Source of the DNA: Coffea arabica
Lineage: Eukaryota > Streptophyta > Magnoliopsida > Gentianales > Rubiaceae
Assembly: GCF_036785885.1 (NCBI RefSeq)
Contig: NC_092324.1
Location: 26,401,001-26,465,000 of the forward strand
Length of the DNA: 64,000 bases
Direction: 5' to 3'
Shown here: positions 1 to 9,956 of the stretch, piece by piece
How positions within the stretch are numbered: position 1 is the first letter of the stretch
Layout of the letters: each line of letters begins with the position of its first letter
Notes under the pieces: generated by a model
The model's input: only the letters and a program-made list of their open reading frames with translations
Database searches by the model: none
Told to the model about the DNA's origin: nothing
Program-made: the position numbers and the translations under genes

Positions 1-1443
1 AATTGATGAATTACTACCTCATGTCATGACCAACAGGTTGAAGGCATCGCATTCACAATGTAGATCTCCAGCTTTGGCCATCTCAGTCACTTAGAAGCGA
101 AAGAGAGTGCCATTCTATATGTTTGTCATCAGTTTGAAAATGATGTGCTTGAAGAAGGAATAATGGGATATTGATAGGCACGACAGTAATTGAGCCATTA
201 AGGTCTCCCATGAGCTCTGAGCATAGCACCACTGCAAAACAGAATACTCAAAACTCAAGACAGTGTATAGAAAATGATAAAGCTAACTAGAAAATTCGGG
301 TAATTGCAGGACATTTCTTTTCAACAAATCCTACAGAAAGTTAGAGAGAGAGAGAGAGATTTTGTCATTGATATCAAACCTAAATTAGTAAGCAGATACA
401 AAATCTTTCTGGTCAGTCTACAAGAACCAAGTATTGTCATGAAAATTGTTCCAATTTGTGCCCAAAATTCCAAAAAAATGACCGGTTGAGTAATTTGAAA
501 AAAAAATTGTTGCAACCAAAAAACATGACAAGCAGAGACAGCTGAAGAATCTTCATGAAGCGAATTCCTAGAGAGTAGCAACCAATTACTACCTCGAGAA
601 TCTTCATGAAGGCAAATCTTCATCAAAAAGTCCTGGTGATGATAGCTGTTCAAAAACATCCAATAAGCTGGGGCAAGGAATTTTTTCCGAGCAGCTCGTA
701 CTGGCCAGCTGACAGTCTTGAGCAATCAAAAACATAGACTGAAAACTTTCTGCAATTAGGTAACAACTAGTTTCAAGCACAAGAAGTCAGGAATTCTTAT
801 TGCTAGACCTCGTGACTGAAATGGCAGATTGACAGTGTGCAAGCTTCGACAATAAGGATATTTGGCTATTTGAGGCAGCAATATGAAAGAAAAGAGGGCC
901 ATCATAAACATTTCTGTCCAAGATACTGGGTTTGCAATTGAATGAGCAATTACTGCTAGTTGTTCTAAACGTTGATAGGTCATTTGTAGGAAATGCAGGC
1001 CAAAAGTTATGGTGTGAAGAAGCTTCAAAATTCTAACCTCTGTTCGTGAAGCTATTCTTCTATCAATCCTACAAAAACAAAGCATAGAACAGTAAAACAT
1101 CAAAGCACGAAACAGAACAGGTGCTTGGGGTCATTCTAATTGATAGTTACAAGAGTATTACTATTATGTTGTAAGGAGTAAATGAAGAGCACCAATATTT
1201 TGGACCTAATAAGAAATGCTAATGCCGCAGCTTTGAAACATAATAAATAGGACGATAAAAAGGGAGAAGAGAAAATTGTGAAGAATAACCACGGAGACTT
1301 TTTAGTTTCTTTTTTTTCACGAGAAGGTTAATCAGAGGGTAAGGTGAAGAGAAGGCAAATCTCAAAACCACTGGGAGGCGAATTAGAAAAGTAGGTAAGA
1401 GGCAATCTTACATGATTGAATTTGATTTGAAGATGACGGTTAA
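1..1443. other. Region downstream of CNL-1, no gene recognised
   Basis: No recognisable coding sequence. Open frames on the minus strand at 321-725 and 756-1103 show no domain I know. A short GA microsatellite lies near 344-358 and a small direct repeat (gaatcttcatgaag) occurs near 548 and 598. Part of this could be the 3' untranslated region of the minus-strand resistance gene that ends at 1444, but nothing in the sequence proves it. Confidence 0.4.
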
Positions 1444-3550
1444 TCAAAATATGCCTAGGTATTGAATGTGAGAAACTTTGGACCACTGGGAGTCGGGGCC
1501 GCTGCTCTCAGGAGTGCATCTTTCTTTTAACAGAGGAGAACCTTCAACCTCCAGATGTTTTAGTTTGGTGAGACTTCTCATGGCATCCTCAGAGGGTAGA
1601 TGTCGAAGCTCTTTGAAAAAGTATAAATATAGTTTTTCAAGAGCAGCGAAGTTTCCGAACCAATCTGGCAGAGCTTTTATACCTCCGAAGTTAAATAGCC
1701 ATAGTGACGTCAGAGTGGTCAAGTATTGGATCTGATGTGGCAGGGACTCCATGTGTGGCAACCCACGTAAGCATAATACACGGAGTGCGCATGACGAAGA
1801 GGAGGAGGAGGATATCAATCTAGACCAATCAAACTCATTGTAAATTGAAGAATTTTCATGATCATCACCATCATCTGAGAAGGGACCAATTGCAAGCCTG
1901 TTTAAGCTGGTTAGAAAACCAAATCCTTTGGGCGTCATGCTTGTTTTCAGTTTGGGACACTCGTATAATTCCAGCTTCAAGAGAGAAGGTGTTTGTTGCA
2001 AATCAAGCGGAAAGGAGATAAGATTGTCGCACCAACGCACCCGAAGCTTCTGGAGGGAGGCACAAGAGTGTAGCATCTCACCGGGCAGATTCGTCAACCC
2101 ATCGCAACCCCAAATCTGCAGCTTTTTAAGAGGCGTAAAGTTTTGCAGGGGAAGGAGTTCTCTGCATCTGTGGCAGTGATAAAACTCCAAACTCGCTAAC
2201 TTGGGGAGTCTTGTTGTTGTTGGCAAATCCATTAACCATCGAGGAAATTGATCGCCCATAAAACCCCAAATTACCAACTCCTCCAAATTTGGGTGGGGTT
2301 GAAGGCCATCTAACACATCTTCATCATAGTTGTAGTTGTCGCATTCTCGATCACGGGCCCACTCAAGTCGCAGCCCAAATAGATTTGCCTTTTCAGATAG
2401 TTTTGCTTCCTCAGCTTCTTCCTTATCCTTTACTAGTTCCAGATTGCGTATCTCCAAATTGCCTTTGAGGTACTTCAAGCTTCCAAGCTCTCCAATTCGT
2501 CGACCCTTCTCTTGACCCATTTTAAAGAACTCTAGCGTCTGAAGGCAAGTCAGCCGTCCATATTCAGTGGCATTTGAAATTCTTTATTATTATTAGTGGT
2601 GTAAAAGTGGAGATGCCTCAAGCTAATCAAATCGCGCATCCCCTTCGGAAGATCTATAACTTCTGAGCGACTTAGCGTCAATGTCTGCAAATTATAAAGC
2701 TTGCAAAGGGAGTCCGGCAAAATACTGATTGAAGACCTCGAAAGGTTAACGTACCGCAAATGTATCAGTTTGCCAATTGAGATTGGCAAATTCTGATTTT
2801 TTGCACGAGACAAATTCAAAACGTGCAAATTCTTCAACTTCATTAACATATCGCCAGATAAGTCCCCCTTACTATGAACAATGTATGAAGTGAAGTTGAT
2901 AGACTCTCCAAAAGTTTTTCTTTGTCTTCTCTGCCACCAGATGAGTCTATTGCAAGGTAACGAATCTGATCACCATTGTCTACTGTACATATATCCCGAT
3001 CATTAATGACTTTGGAAGACTTTGACAATGACTCTGCAAGGTCGTGGACCAGATCATGCATCTTATAAGATGTTGATGTTTCTGACTCATCAATTATTTC
3101 TTCAAACAATGAACTCTGCAATAAAATTCTCAGATAATTAATTCCAATTTCCTCCATCATCATTTGGCTGTTGACGTCTGCTTGGAGGAAACCTTCTGCC
3201 ATCCAAAGTTCGATTAGCATATCTCCTTTCATCTCAGTATCCTTAGGAAATATAGAACAATATGCAAAACATTTCTTAACGTATGGAGATGGCAAATTAT
3301 CAAAACTCAACTTAAGTATTTGCATCACACGATCTTCATCTCCACTCAAACTCGAAAGCCTATTCTCCAAAATTGATCGCCACTCCTCTTTTATATGTAA
3401 AGATGATAGACCTCCGATTGCACTTGCAGCCAATGGTAGACCATCACATCTTTCGATTACTCTCTCTCTAATTGCTTGTAGTTCATCAGGTACTTCTCCC
3501 TCTCGAACTGCTTTTTCTTTTACGATAGACCAACAATGATCAACAGGTAG
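1444..3550 (-). pseudogene. CNL-1, 3' half: end of NB-ARC plus LRR domain
   Basis: Second half of a CC-NB-LRR intracellular immune receptor, which in the family senses pathogen effectors and triggers cell death through an ADP/ATP switch. Reading starts right after the Tat insertion at 3550, within the NB-ARC. In order it shows GLPLAAS (GLPL motif), CFAYCSIFPKD (RNBS-D), and MHDLVHDLAESL (MHD motif), then LRRs with the RGA-type ending (SPLLKERC...W.KVSHI) and a stop at 1444-1446. Frames at 2843-3571, 2550-2849 and 1444-2520 differ, so there are frameshifts near 2862-2870 (in a run of G) and near 2545-2560. With the 5' half the gene would encode about 1,040 residues, the normal length for this class. 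The frameshifts and the insertion make it a pseudogene; a sequencing error at the G run cannot be excluded. Confidence 0.9.
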
Positions 3551-3983
3551 TGTAGTGGGGCCCACGTGCACGTCGGCCTGGCCCGCAAGCTCGGCTAGAA
3601 GGAGGTTCTCGGCCCATCAGGTCGGCTTGGGGGCCCAGAGGGCGCGGTCTCCCCAAGCGGATGGGCCGCGCGGGCTGCCGAGCCCAAGCACGCCTTAACT
3701 GAGTTATGGAGCCCTAGGGAGAGTTCTGCTCCCATAAGGACTCCCTGTTCTACTAGGAGACTACTACCTGTGACTCTATAAATACCACGCGTAGGAAAAA
3801 CACAAGGTACGCTACTCATAGCATAAGCACTACTCTTTTATTTACAAGTCTGTTCTGACTTGACCGTCGGAGTTGCTTCAGGGGACTCAGCCCCGCAGCT
3901 CATTTCCGTGCAGGTCGAACGCTTGACCAGCTCGATCCCCGATCACGAGGCCAGTTCGGACCTTCACCTCGGCAGTCGCATCA
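3551..3983 (+). repeat. 5' LTR of the Tat element (433 bp)
   Basis: Starts TGTAGTGGGG, ends CAGTCGCATCA, GC-rich in its first half. It holds 21 bp (near 3858-3878) that are absent from the 3' LTR. Otherwise only two substitutions are visible between the LTRs (aagcacgcC/Attaac and aggtcgA/Gacg). Confidence 0.95.
3777..3784 (+). promoter_or_regulatory. TATA box of the Tat 5' LTR
   Basis: TATAAATA in the LTR, about 240 bp before the gag start codon. It is the likely core promoter for the genomic RNA. The same box sits in the 3' LTR at 12779-12786, where it would read into the 5' half of CNL-1 in antisense. Confidence 0.7.
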
Positions 3984-3984
3984 A

Positions 3985-4003
3985 TTGGCGCCGTCTGTGG
4001 GAA
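3985..4003 (+). other. Primer binding site of the Tat element
   Basis: TTGGCGCCGTCTGTGGGAA follows the 5' LTR directly. The first nine bases after the first T (TGGCGCCGT) match the complement of the tRNA-Asp 3' end; the rest does not. The priming tRNA is therefore uncertain. Confidence 0.7.
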
Positions 4004-4026
4004 CACGTTACTTTTCTTCATGAATC

Positions 4027-6465
4027 ATGCCGAAAACTAGGTCGCAAAGAAACGCTGTTGGATCCAAGGGGATGGAGCGAGGCGGCCCCCAAAACTCTCA
4101 TCGGGATCCGACACCTGAAGAAGGAGGGGCGGGGCCCTCACGAATTTCGCCCGAACAGCTGGTTCAAACGGTGGCAGCAAACCTGCCCACCTTCGAGGCG
4201 ATCATGAACTACCTCAAAGAGCAGTCGGGAGGTCAGTCCGACAAGGAGCCTAAGGTCCAAGGAGCCGACCTGTCAGGGTCCCGAACTGGTAGTCCCAATC
4301 ACGGGGCCAAGCGGGCGCATCGGGAACTCACGCGTGAGCAGGTCGAGGTCGTAGAGCCATCTCACAAGAACTCCCGAACTGAACATCCGGAGCCCGTCCG
4401 GAGGCTCTCCCCCCGGAGGGAGCGACAACAGGTACGGGACGAGCTGGACCTAATGCTCGACCCGGAGGCGGACAGGTACATTGCTTCCCCCTTTGCGCTT
4501 GACATCGAGGAATACCAACTGCCCGCGAAGTTCAAAATTCCAACGATGAAATCTTACGACGCCACTATGGATCCGGAAGACCACCTGTTCGTGTTCATGA
4601 CGTAGATGCGCTTACAAACGGCCGCGGAGGCGGTCAGGTGCAAGACCTTCCCGATGTTCCTAGAAGGAAGGGCTCGGCAGTGGTTCCAGGGACTTCCCCC
4701 CAGATCGATCAGTTCTTTCACCCAGCTCGCGCGACTGTTCTCAGCACAGTTCGTTTCCTCACGAGCCTTCTCTAAAAGCACCGCTCACCTTCTGACCATC
4801 CAACAAAGGGTCGAGGAATCACTGCGTGAGTACATGGTGCGGTTCAATAACGAATCCCTCCAGGTCCGCGACCGAGACGACAAGGTGGTCATGGCTGCCT
4901 TCATTAACGGGCTACGGAAGCAGAAGTTATACACCGAGCTCGTGGAGAGACCGCCCAAGTCAGTTCGGGAGATGCTGGATCGAGCTCATGAGAAGGCCAA
5001 TGCTGAGGAGGCCAATCGCTTGAAGAGCGCTCAGGAGAGGCAGAGGGATGACAAGCGCCGAAGGATAACCGACCAAGGGGACGTGCGACGTGACCAAGGG
5101 CGGAAGAATACCTATGACCACCCGCCTAGAAGCCGGCCCTTAGGGGGGGACAAGCCTTGGACTTCCCTCACGGCCCCCCGAGCTCGGGTCCTTGCGGTGA
5201 TGGAGCAGGAAGGGCTTTCCCGACCTCCCCGACCCTTGGCCGGGGATAGAGGCAGACGAGATCAGGACCTGTACTGTGCATATCACAGGGATGTGGGGCA
5301 CGACACTGAGGACTGTCGTCACCTAAAGAAGGAGATCGAAAAGCTGATACGAAGAGGTCATCTCGGGCAGTTCGTCCGTGACGGGCGAGCAGATCAGAAG
5401 CCAGGGGGATTCAAGCGAGATCGGACGACCAGCTCGCACGACCGACCTCGAGGTCCCCGTGATCGGACTCCGGAGCAGGGGGTTCAGAACCTAGCCGGGG
5501 TAATCAACACCATTACAGGGGGACCTGCGGGGGGAGATAGCCATACGGCTCGGCGGAACAACCGGCCTCCCCCCAGCGGGGAGAGCTCGAACAAACGTTT
5601 AAAGATGTACGAGAAGATCATCTATGGGCTAGAGGACGCGGTACCTTTAGCCTCCAACAACCATGAGGCGATTGTGATAGAAGTCATCACGTGCAACTAC
5701 AAAGTAAAGAAGGTATACATCGACAATGGGAGCGCCATCGATGTGTTGTATTACAAAACTTTCAAAGAGCTGCAGTTGGAGGATAAGCAGCTCATTCCAG
5801 TTCGTACTCCTCTGATAGGATTTGCAGGTCCGCCCGTAAGACCAGAGGGAATGATAACTCTCAGGGTCACTGTGGGGGAATCGCCGAAGTGCCGAACTAT
5901 TCCGGTGAATTTTGCAGTGGTAAAGGAGCCGTCCTCCTACAACATGATACTAGGGCGTCCAACATTAAACGCACTCCGAGCTGTCTGCTCGACCTTGCAC
6001 CTCAGCATGAAGTTTCCAACGCCTGAGGGGGTGGCTGAGGTGCTAGGAGACCCGGAGGTAGCACGAGCCTGCTATATCGCAACCCTCAAGGGTAAGGAGA
6101 AGCTGGTGGCGCAGACAGTCCTTCTGGAGCCCTGGGAGCCTACTGAGAAGGAGGAGAGGTTGGAGACGGACGAGAATCTGGTTGAATTGCCTATCTGCAC
6201 CGAGCGACCCGATCGTGTGGTTAGGGCGGGATCTGGACTAAACGAACTGACGCGGAGAGCCCTGGAGTCTCTCCTGGAGGAGTATGCCGAGATCTTTGCT
6301 TGGAGTGCTGATGACATGCCGGGAGTTCCTCCTGAACTGGCAGTTCACAAGTTGCATGTGGATCCAAGCATCCGGCCAGTGAAGCAGAAGAAGAGAAACT
6401 TTGCACCTGAACGCAACGAGGTTGTCAAAGAAGAGGTAGGCAAGCTGTTGGAGGCCAGAATGTGA
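4027..6465 (+). pseudogene. Tat gag-protease ORF with an internal amber stop
   Basis: One reading frame interrupted by TAG at 4603-4605. It encodes Gag (capsid and nucleocapsid) and aspartic protease. After a charged, low-complexity N-terminus comes the retrotransposon Gag core (WFQGLPPRSISSF... and a QRVEESLREYMVRF segment, about nt 4680-5030). A CxxHx4Hx4C-type zinc knuckle (CAYHRDVGHDTEDC, about nt 5275-5316) follows. The protease has the active-site segment YIDNGSAIDVL (about nt 5713-5745) and the downstream ILGRPTLNALRA motif. The frame ends at 6463-6465 just before the RT, so gag-pro and pol are out of register by one base at ATGTGA. Relatives usually carry one uninterrupted polyprotein, so both breaks are probably mutations of this copy. 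The stop lies in a CAG-type context, as expected for deamination of a methylated CHG cytosine. Confidence 0.9.
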
Positions 6466-9400
6466 AAGAGATCTACTATCCGACCTGGCTGGCCAACCCG
6501 GTGCTGGTCAAAAAGGAGGACAAGGCTTGGCGAATGTACGTGGACTTCACCGACCTGAATAAAGCTTGTCCGAAGGATTGTTATCCCCTCCCTCGCATCG
6601 ACCAGCTGGTAGACTCGACTGCTGGATGCGAGATCTTCTGTTTTCTGGATGCCTTCAAAGGGTATCATCAGATAGCCCTGGATGAGAAGGATCAGGAGAA
6701 GACTGCCTTCATCACCGAGTACGGCACGTACTGTTATACTACCATGCCCTTTGGGTTAAAGAATGCTGGCGCGACCTATCAGCGGCTGGTCAACAAGATG
6801 TTCAGAGGCCAGATCGGCCGAAACATGGAGGTATATGTGGATGACATGCTGGTGAAGAGCCGGACTCAGGAGCAGTTGATCAGCGACCTCCGGGAGATCT
6901 TTGGCGTCCTAAGGAGCTCGCGGATGCGGCTAAACCCCAAGAAGTGCACTTTCGGGGTCAGGTCGGGCAAGTTCCTTGGGTATATGATATCTAAGGGCGG
7001 AGTAAGAGCTAATCCCGACAAGGTAAAGGCTATCATGGATATGGCTCCTCCCCGAAGCATAAAAGAGGTCCAACGGCTGGCGGGCAGGATGGCGGCCCTA
7101 AACAGGTTTTTGTCCAAATCTGCAGTTCGGGGTTCCCCTTTCTTCAAAGCTTTGCGAAGAGGGCCTCAGTTTGAATGGACCCCCGAGTGTCAGCAAGCGT
7201 TTGACGAACTAAAAGCCCACATCGCTCAGTTGCCATCCTTGACCTCTCCCGCGCAAGGAGAAACCTTATTCATCTATCTGGCAGTAGAGGAGGAGGCAAT
7301 CAGTGCGGTTCTAGTTCGGGAAGAGGGCAAAATCCAGAAGCCCGTATACTACGTCAGCCGGGCTCTGCAGGGCGCGGAGCCAAGGTACACCTCGATTGAG
7401 CGGTATGTTCTGGCATTAGTTCACGCGGCCCGGAAGCTCAGGTCGTATTTCCAAACTCATCCCGTGATAGTAATGACCGACCAGCCTCTCAAGCAAATTC
7501 TTTCGAAACCCGATGCCTCGGGAAGAATGGTGAGGTGGGCTGTGGAGCTGTCCGAGTACGATCTCAGCTACCAACCCCGCACGGCCATTAAAGCCCAAGC
7601 ATTAGCAGATTTCATAGCCGAAGGAATTTCCTTTGGGCAACAGGAATCGCATGCCGAGCAGTCCAGAGACGCAGCTAAGGCCGAGCAGGCCGGAGAGGCT
7701 GCCGAGGTCGCGCAGGCCACCAAGTTCGAGCTGACCCAAGACGCAGCTGAGGCCAGGCAGGCCGAAGAAGCTGCCGAGGTCACCAAGTTCGCTAAGACTT
7801 CCAAGGCCGAACAGACCATAGACGCAGCTAAGGCCGAGCAGGCTAGTGAACCTGCCGAGGTCATACAGGCCACAATGGAAGCCACGGACGATCTAAACGG
7901 AAACGCAGTGGAGGCCGAGCAGGTCAGAAAAGCTGTGAAATACGAACAGGCCGCCGGAAAGGTGGGTCAGTCCATTCCAACCTGGACTCTGTTCGTGGAC
8001 GGCTCGTCAAGCCAGGAAGGATGCGGAGCAGGACTTCTCTTGACCAGCCCCATGGGGGATGAATTAGCCTACGCCCTAAGGTTTGATTTCAGGGCCTCCA
8101 ACAACGAGTCCGAATACGAGGCCCTGGTCGCGGGGATGGTGATAGCTCGAAAGTTGGGGGCCGAATCAATAGAAGTCTACAGCGATTCGCAGCTGATAGT
8201 AAACCAGGTAGGGGGAAGTTTTGAAGTCAAAGAGGAGCCACTAAAAAGGTACGTCGCAAAAGTGCATGAGCTGAGAGCTCAGTTCAAACTGTTCACGCTC
8301 AAGCAGGTCCCGCGAAGCCAGAATAAAAGGGCAGACGCACTGTCCAAGCTCGCCTCCACCTCAGTCGGCACATTGAACAAAAAGGTCTTGGTGGAGGTCG
8401 TCAGGAGCCGGGCATATGATCAGGTAGATGCGGCCGTTATTCAAGTAGTGAGCTCCTGGATGGATCCCCTCGTGCGATACCTGGCCAATGGAGAGCTCCC
8501 CTCAAGTCGGGTGGAAGCACGACGAATCCTTCTCAAGTCGCGGGGGTACGAGCTCTCGAATGGGGTACTCTACAAAAAATCATACCTGCGTCCATGGTTG
8601 AGGTGCGTAACTCCGGAGGAGGGAGACTATATCCTGCGTGAGCTGCATGAGGGTATCTGCGGGAACCATGTCGGACCAAGAGTTTTGGCCAAAAAAGGAA
8701 TGTTGTCTGGATATTACTGGCCCACTATCTTCTTGGACTCAGCCGAACTGGTGGCTCGGTGCAAACCCTGCCAGCTGCACGCTCCGATCCACCACGCCCC
8801 AACTCAGGAGATGGTGCCTCTTCAGAGCCCTTGGCCTTTCTTCCAATGGGGGATAGACTTGCTGGGTCCGTTCCCTCGAGCTCCTGGGGGCTATGAGCAC
8901 GTGGTGGTGGCTGTGGACTACTTCACCAAGTGGGTGGAGGTCGAGCCCCTTACCACCATTAGCAGCAGGTCGGTCCAAAAATTTCTCTGGAGAAATATCG
9001 TTTGTCGATTTGGTATACCTCGGGTCCTGGTCTCAGACAATGGGCGACAGTTCGCGGACAGTTCTCTCCAAGGCTGGTGCACGGAGCTCGGGATCCGACA
9101 GCACTTCACCTCGGTAGGTCATCCCCAAGCCAACGGGCAGGTCGAAAACGTTAACAGGACTGTCCTGCACGGTTTGAAGACGCGGATGGAGTCCGCTCGA
9201 GCGGGGTGGCTGGACGAGCTGCCCACCATCCTATGGGCCTACCGAACCACTCCCCGAACTGCCACTCAGGAGACTCCTTTCGTTCTGACCTATGGAACGG
9301 AGGCTGTGATTCCTGCGGAGATAGGTGTTCCTTCGAACAGGGTTCAGAACTTCATAGCTCAGGACAATGAAGATGAGCTGCGTCTTAACCTGGATTTGCT

Positions 9401-9686
9401 TGAAGCAAGGAGAGAAGAAGCGGCTATACGCATGGCTAAGTATAAAGGACAGGTTGCGCGACATTACAATGCTAGGGTGAGGCCTCTATCCTTCAAACCA
9501 GGGGACCTGGTCCTAAGGAAGAACAGCGTAAGTCGGTTTCGGGGCACGGGCAAGCTGAATCCAAATTGGGAAGGACCCTATGTGGTGAAAGAAGCGGACC
9601 GAGCTGGATACTGCAAGTTAACTCACCTAAGCGGAGAAGAGGTCCCGCGTACTTGGCACAATTCCAACTTAAGGATTTTCCGTTAA
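6462..9686 (+). CDS. Tat pol: RT, RNase H, second RNase H, integrase
   Basis: Long open frame (about 1,074 codons) with no usual ATG at its head; it is the continuation of the gag-pro polyprotein after a one-base frame change. RT: YPLPRIDQLVD, MPFGLKNAGATYQ and the catalytic YVDDMLVKS (about nt 6831-6857). Then a classical Ty3 RNase H (VREEGKIQKPVYYVSRAL...). Next is an Ala/Glu-rich linker with four imperfect repeats (nt 7660-7965). A second RNase H-like domain follows, with FVDGSSS, NNESEYEALV, YSDSQLIV and KRADALSKLAS. Integrase shows an HHCC zinc finger (HEGICGNHVG...CKPCQLH, nt 8645-8780) and a DDE core: D in WGIDLLG, D in SDNGRQF, E in GQVENVNR. The C-terminus ends ...WHNSNLRIFR. All catalytic residues are present. 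The missing in-frame link to gag-pro is the only visible fault. Confidence 0.93.
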   Translation: MKEIYYPTWLANPVLVKKEDKAWRMYVDFTDLNKACPKDCYPLPRIDQLVDSTAGCEIFCFLDAFKGYHQIALDEKDQEKTAFITEYGTYCYTTMPFGLKNAGATYQRLVNKMFRGQIGRNMEVYVDDMLVKSRTQEQLISDLREIFGVLRSSRMRLNPKKCTFGVRSGKFLGYMISKGGVRANPDKVKAIMDMAPPRSIKEVQRLAGRMAALNRFLSKSAVRGSPFFKALRRGPQFEWTPECQQAFDELKAHIAQLPSLTSPAQGETLFIYLAVEEEAISAVLVREEGKIQKPVYYVSRALQGAEPRYTSIERYVLALVHAARKLRSYFQTHPVIVMTDQPLKQILSKPDASGRMVRWAVELSEYDLSYQPRTAIKAQALADFIAEGISFGQQESHAEQSRDAAKAEQAGEAAEVAQATKFELTQDAAEARQAEEAAEVTKFAKTSKAEQTIDAAKAEQASEPAEVIQATMEATDDLNGNAVEAEQVRKAVKYEQAAGKVGQSIPTWTLFVDGSSSQEGCGAGLLLTSPMGDELAYALRFDFRASNNESEYEALVAGMVIARKLGAESIEVYSDSQLIVNQVGGSFEVKEEPLKRYVAKVHELRAQFKLFTLKQVPRSQNKRADALSKLASTSVGTLNKKVLVEVVRSRAYDQVDAAVIQVVSSWMDPLVRYLANGELPSSRVEARRILLKSRGYELSNGVLYKKSYLRPWLRCVTPEEGDYILRELHEGICGNHVGPRVLAKKGMLSGYYWPTIFLDSAELVARCKPCQLHAPIHHAPTQEMVPLQSPWPFFQWGIDLLGPFPRAPGGYEHVVVAVDYFTKWVEVEPLTTISSRSVQKFLWRNIVCRFGIPRVLVSDNGRQFADSSLQGWCTELGIRQHFTSVGHPQANGQVENVNRTVLHGLKTRMESARAGWLDELPTILWAYRTTPRTATQETPFVLTYGTEAVIPAEIGVPSNRVQNFIAQDNEDELRLNLDLLEARREEAAIRMAKYKGQVARHYNARVRPLSFKPGDLVLRKNSVSRFRGTGKLNPNWEGPYVVKEADRAGYCKLTHLSGEEVPRTWHNSNLRIFR

Positions 9687-9956
9687 GCTCGCGCATGACA
9701 GTTCGTTTCAAGGTCAAGACTTTGATTAATGTTAATGTATTTGGCTAGTAAGTTATTTCAGCTTATAGAATAGCTCGTTTAGGTTGGCATAGGGCCGAAC
9801 TGGTATGTCTTATTATGAGAAACCTTGCGAATGCGATTAAGTATAAAGCAAGAGGAAGGCTTTTCATTTCATTCAATAAAAACTGTACAAGGAAGAACAG
9901 AGCTCATACAAAATGAATTGCCTACTGACAGTTCGGGTCATATCCTAAGTCTTACT

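Noticed and set aside
3595..3819. Open frame repeated in both Tat LTRs (also at 12597-12821)
   Set aside because: It lies wholly inside the LTRs and has no domain.
7568..7885. Minus-strand Ala/Ser/Cys-rich open frame
   Set aside because: Shadow of the repeated linker in the Tat pol on the plus strand.
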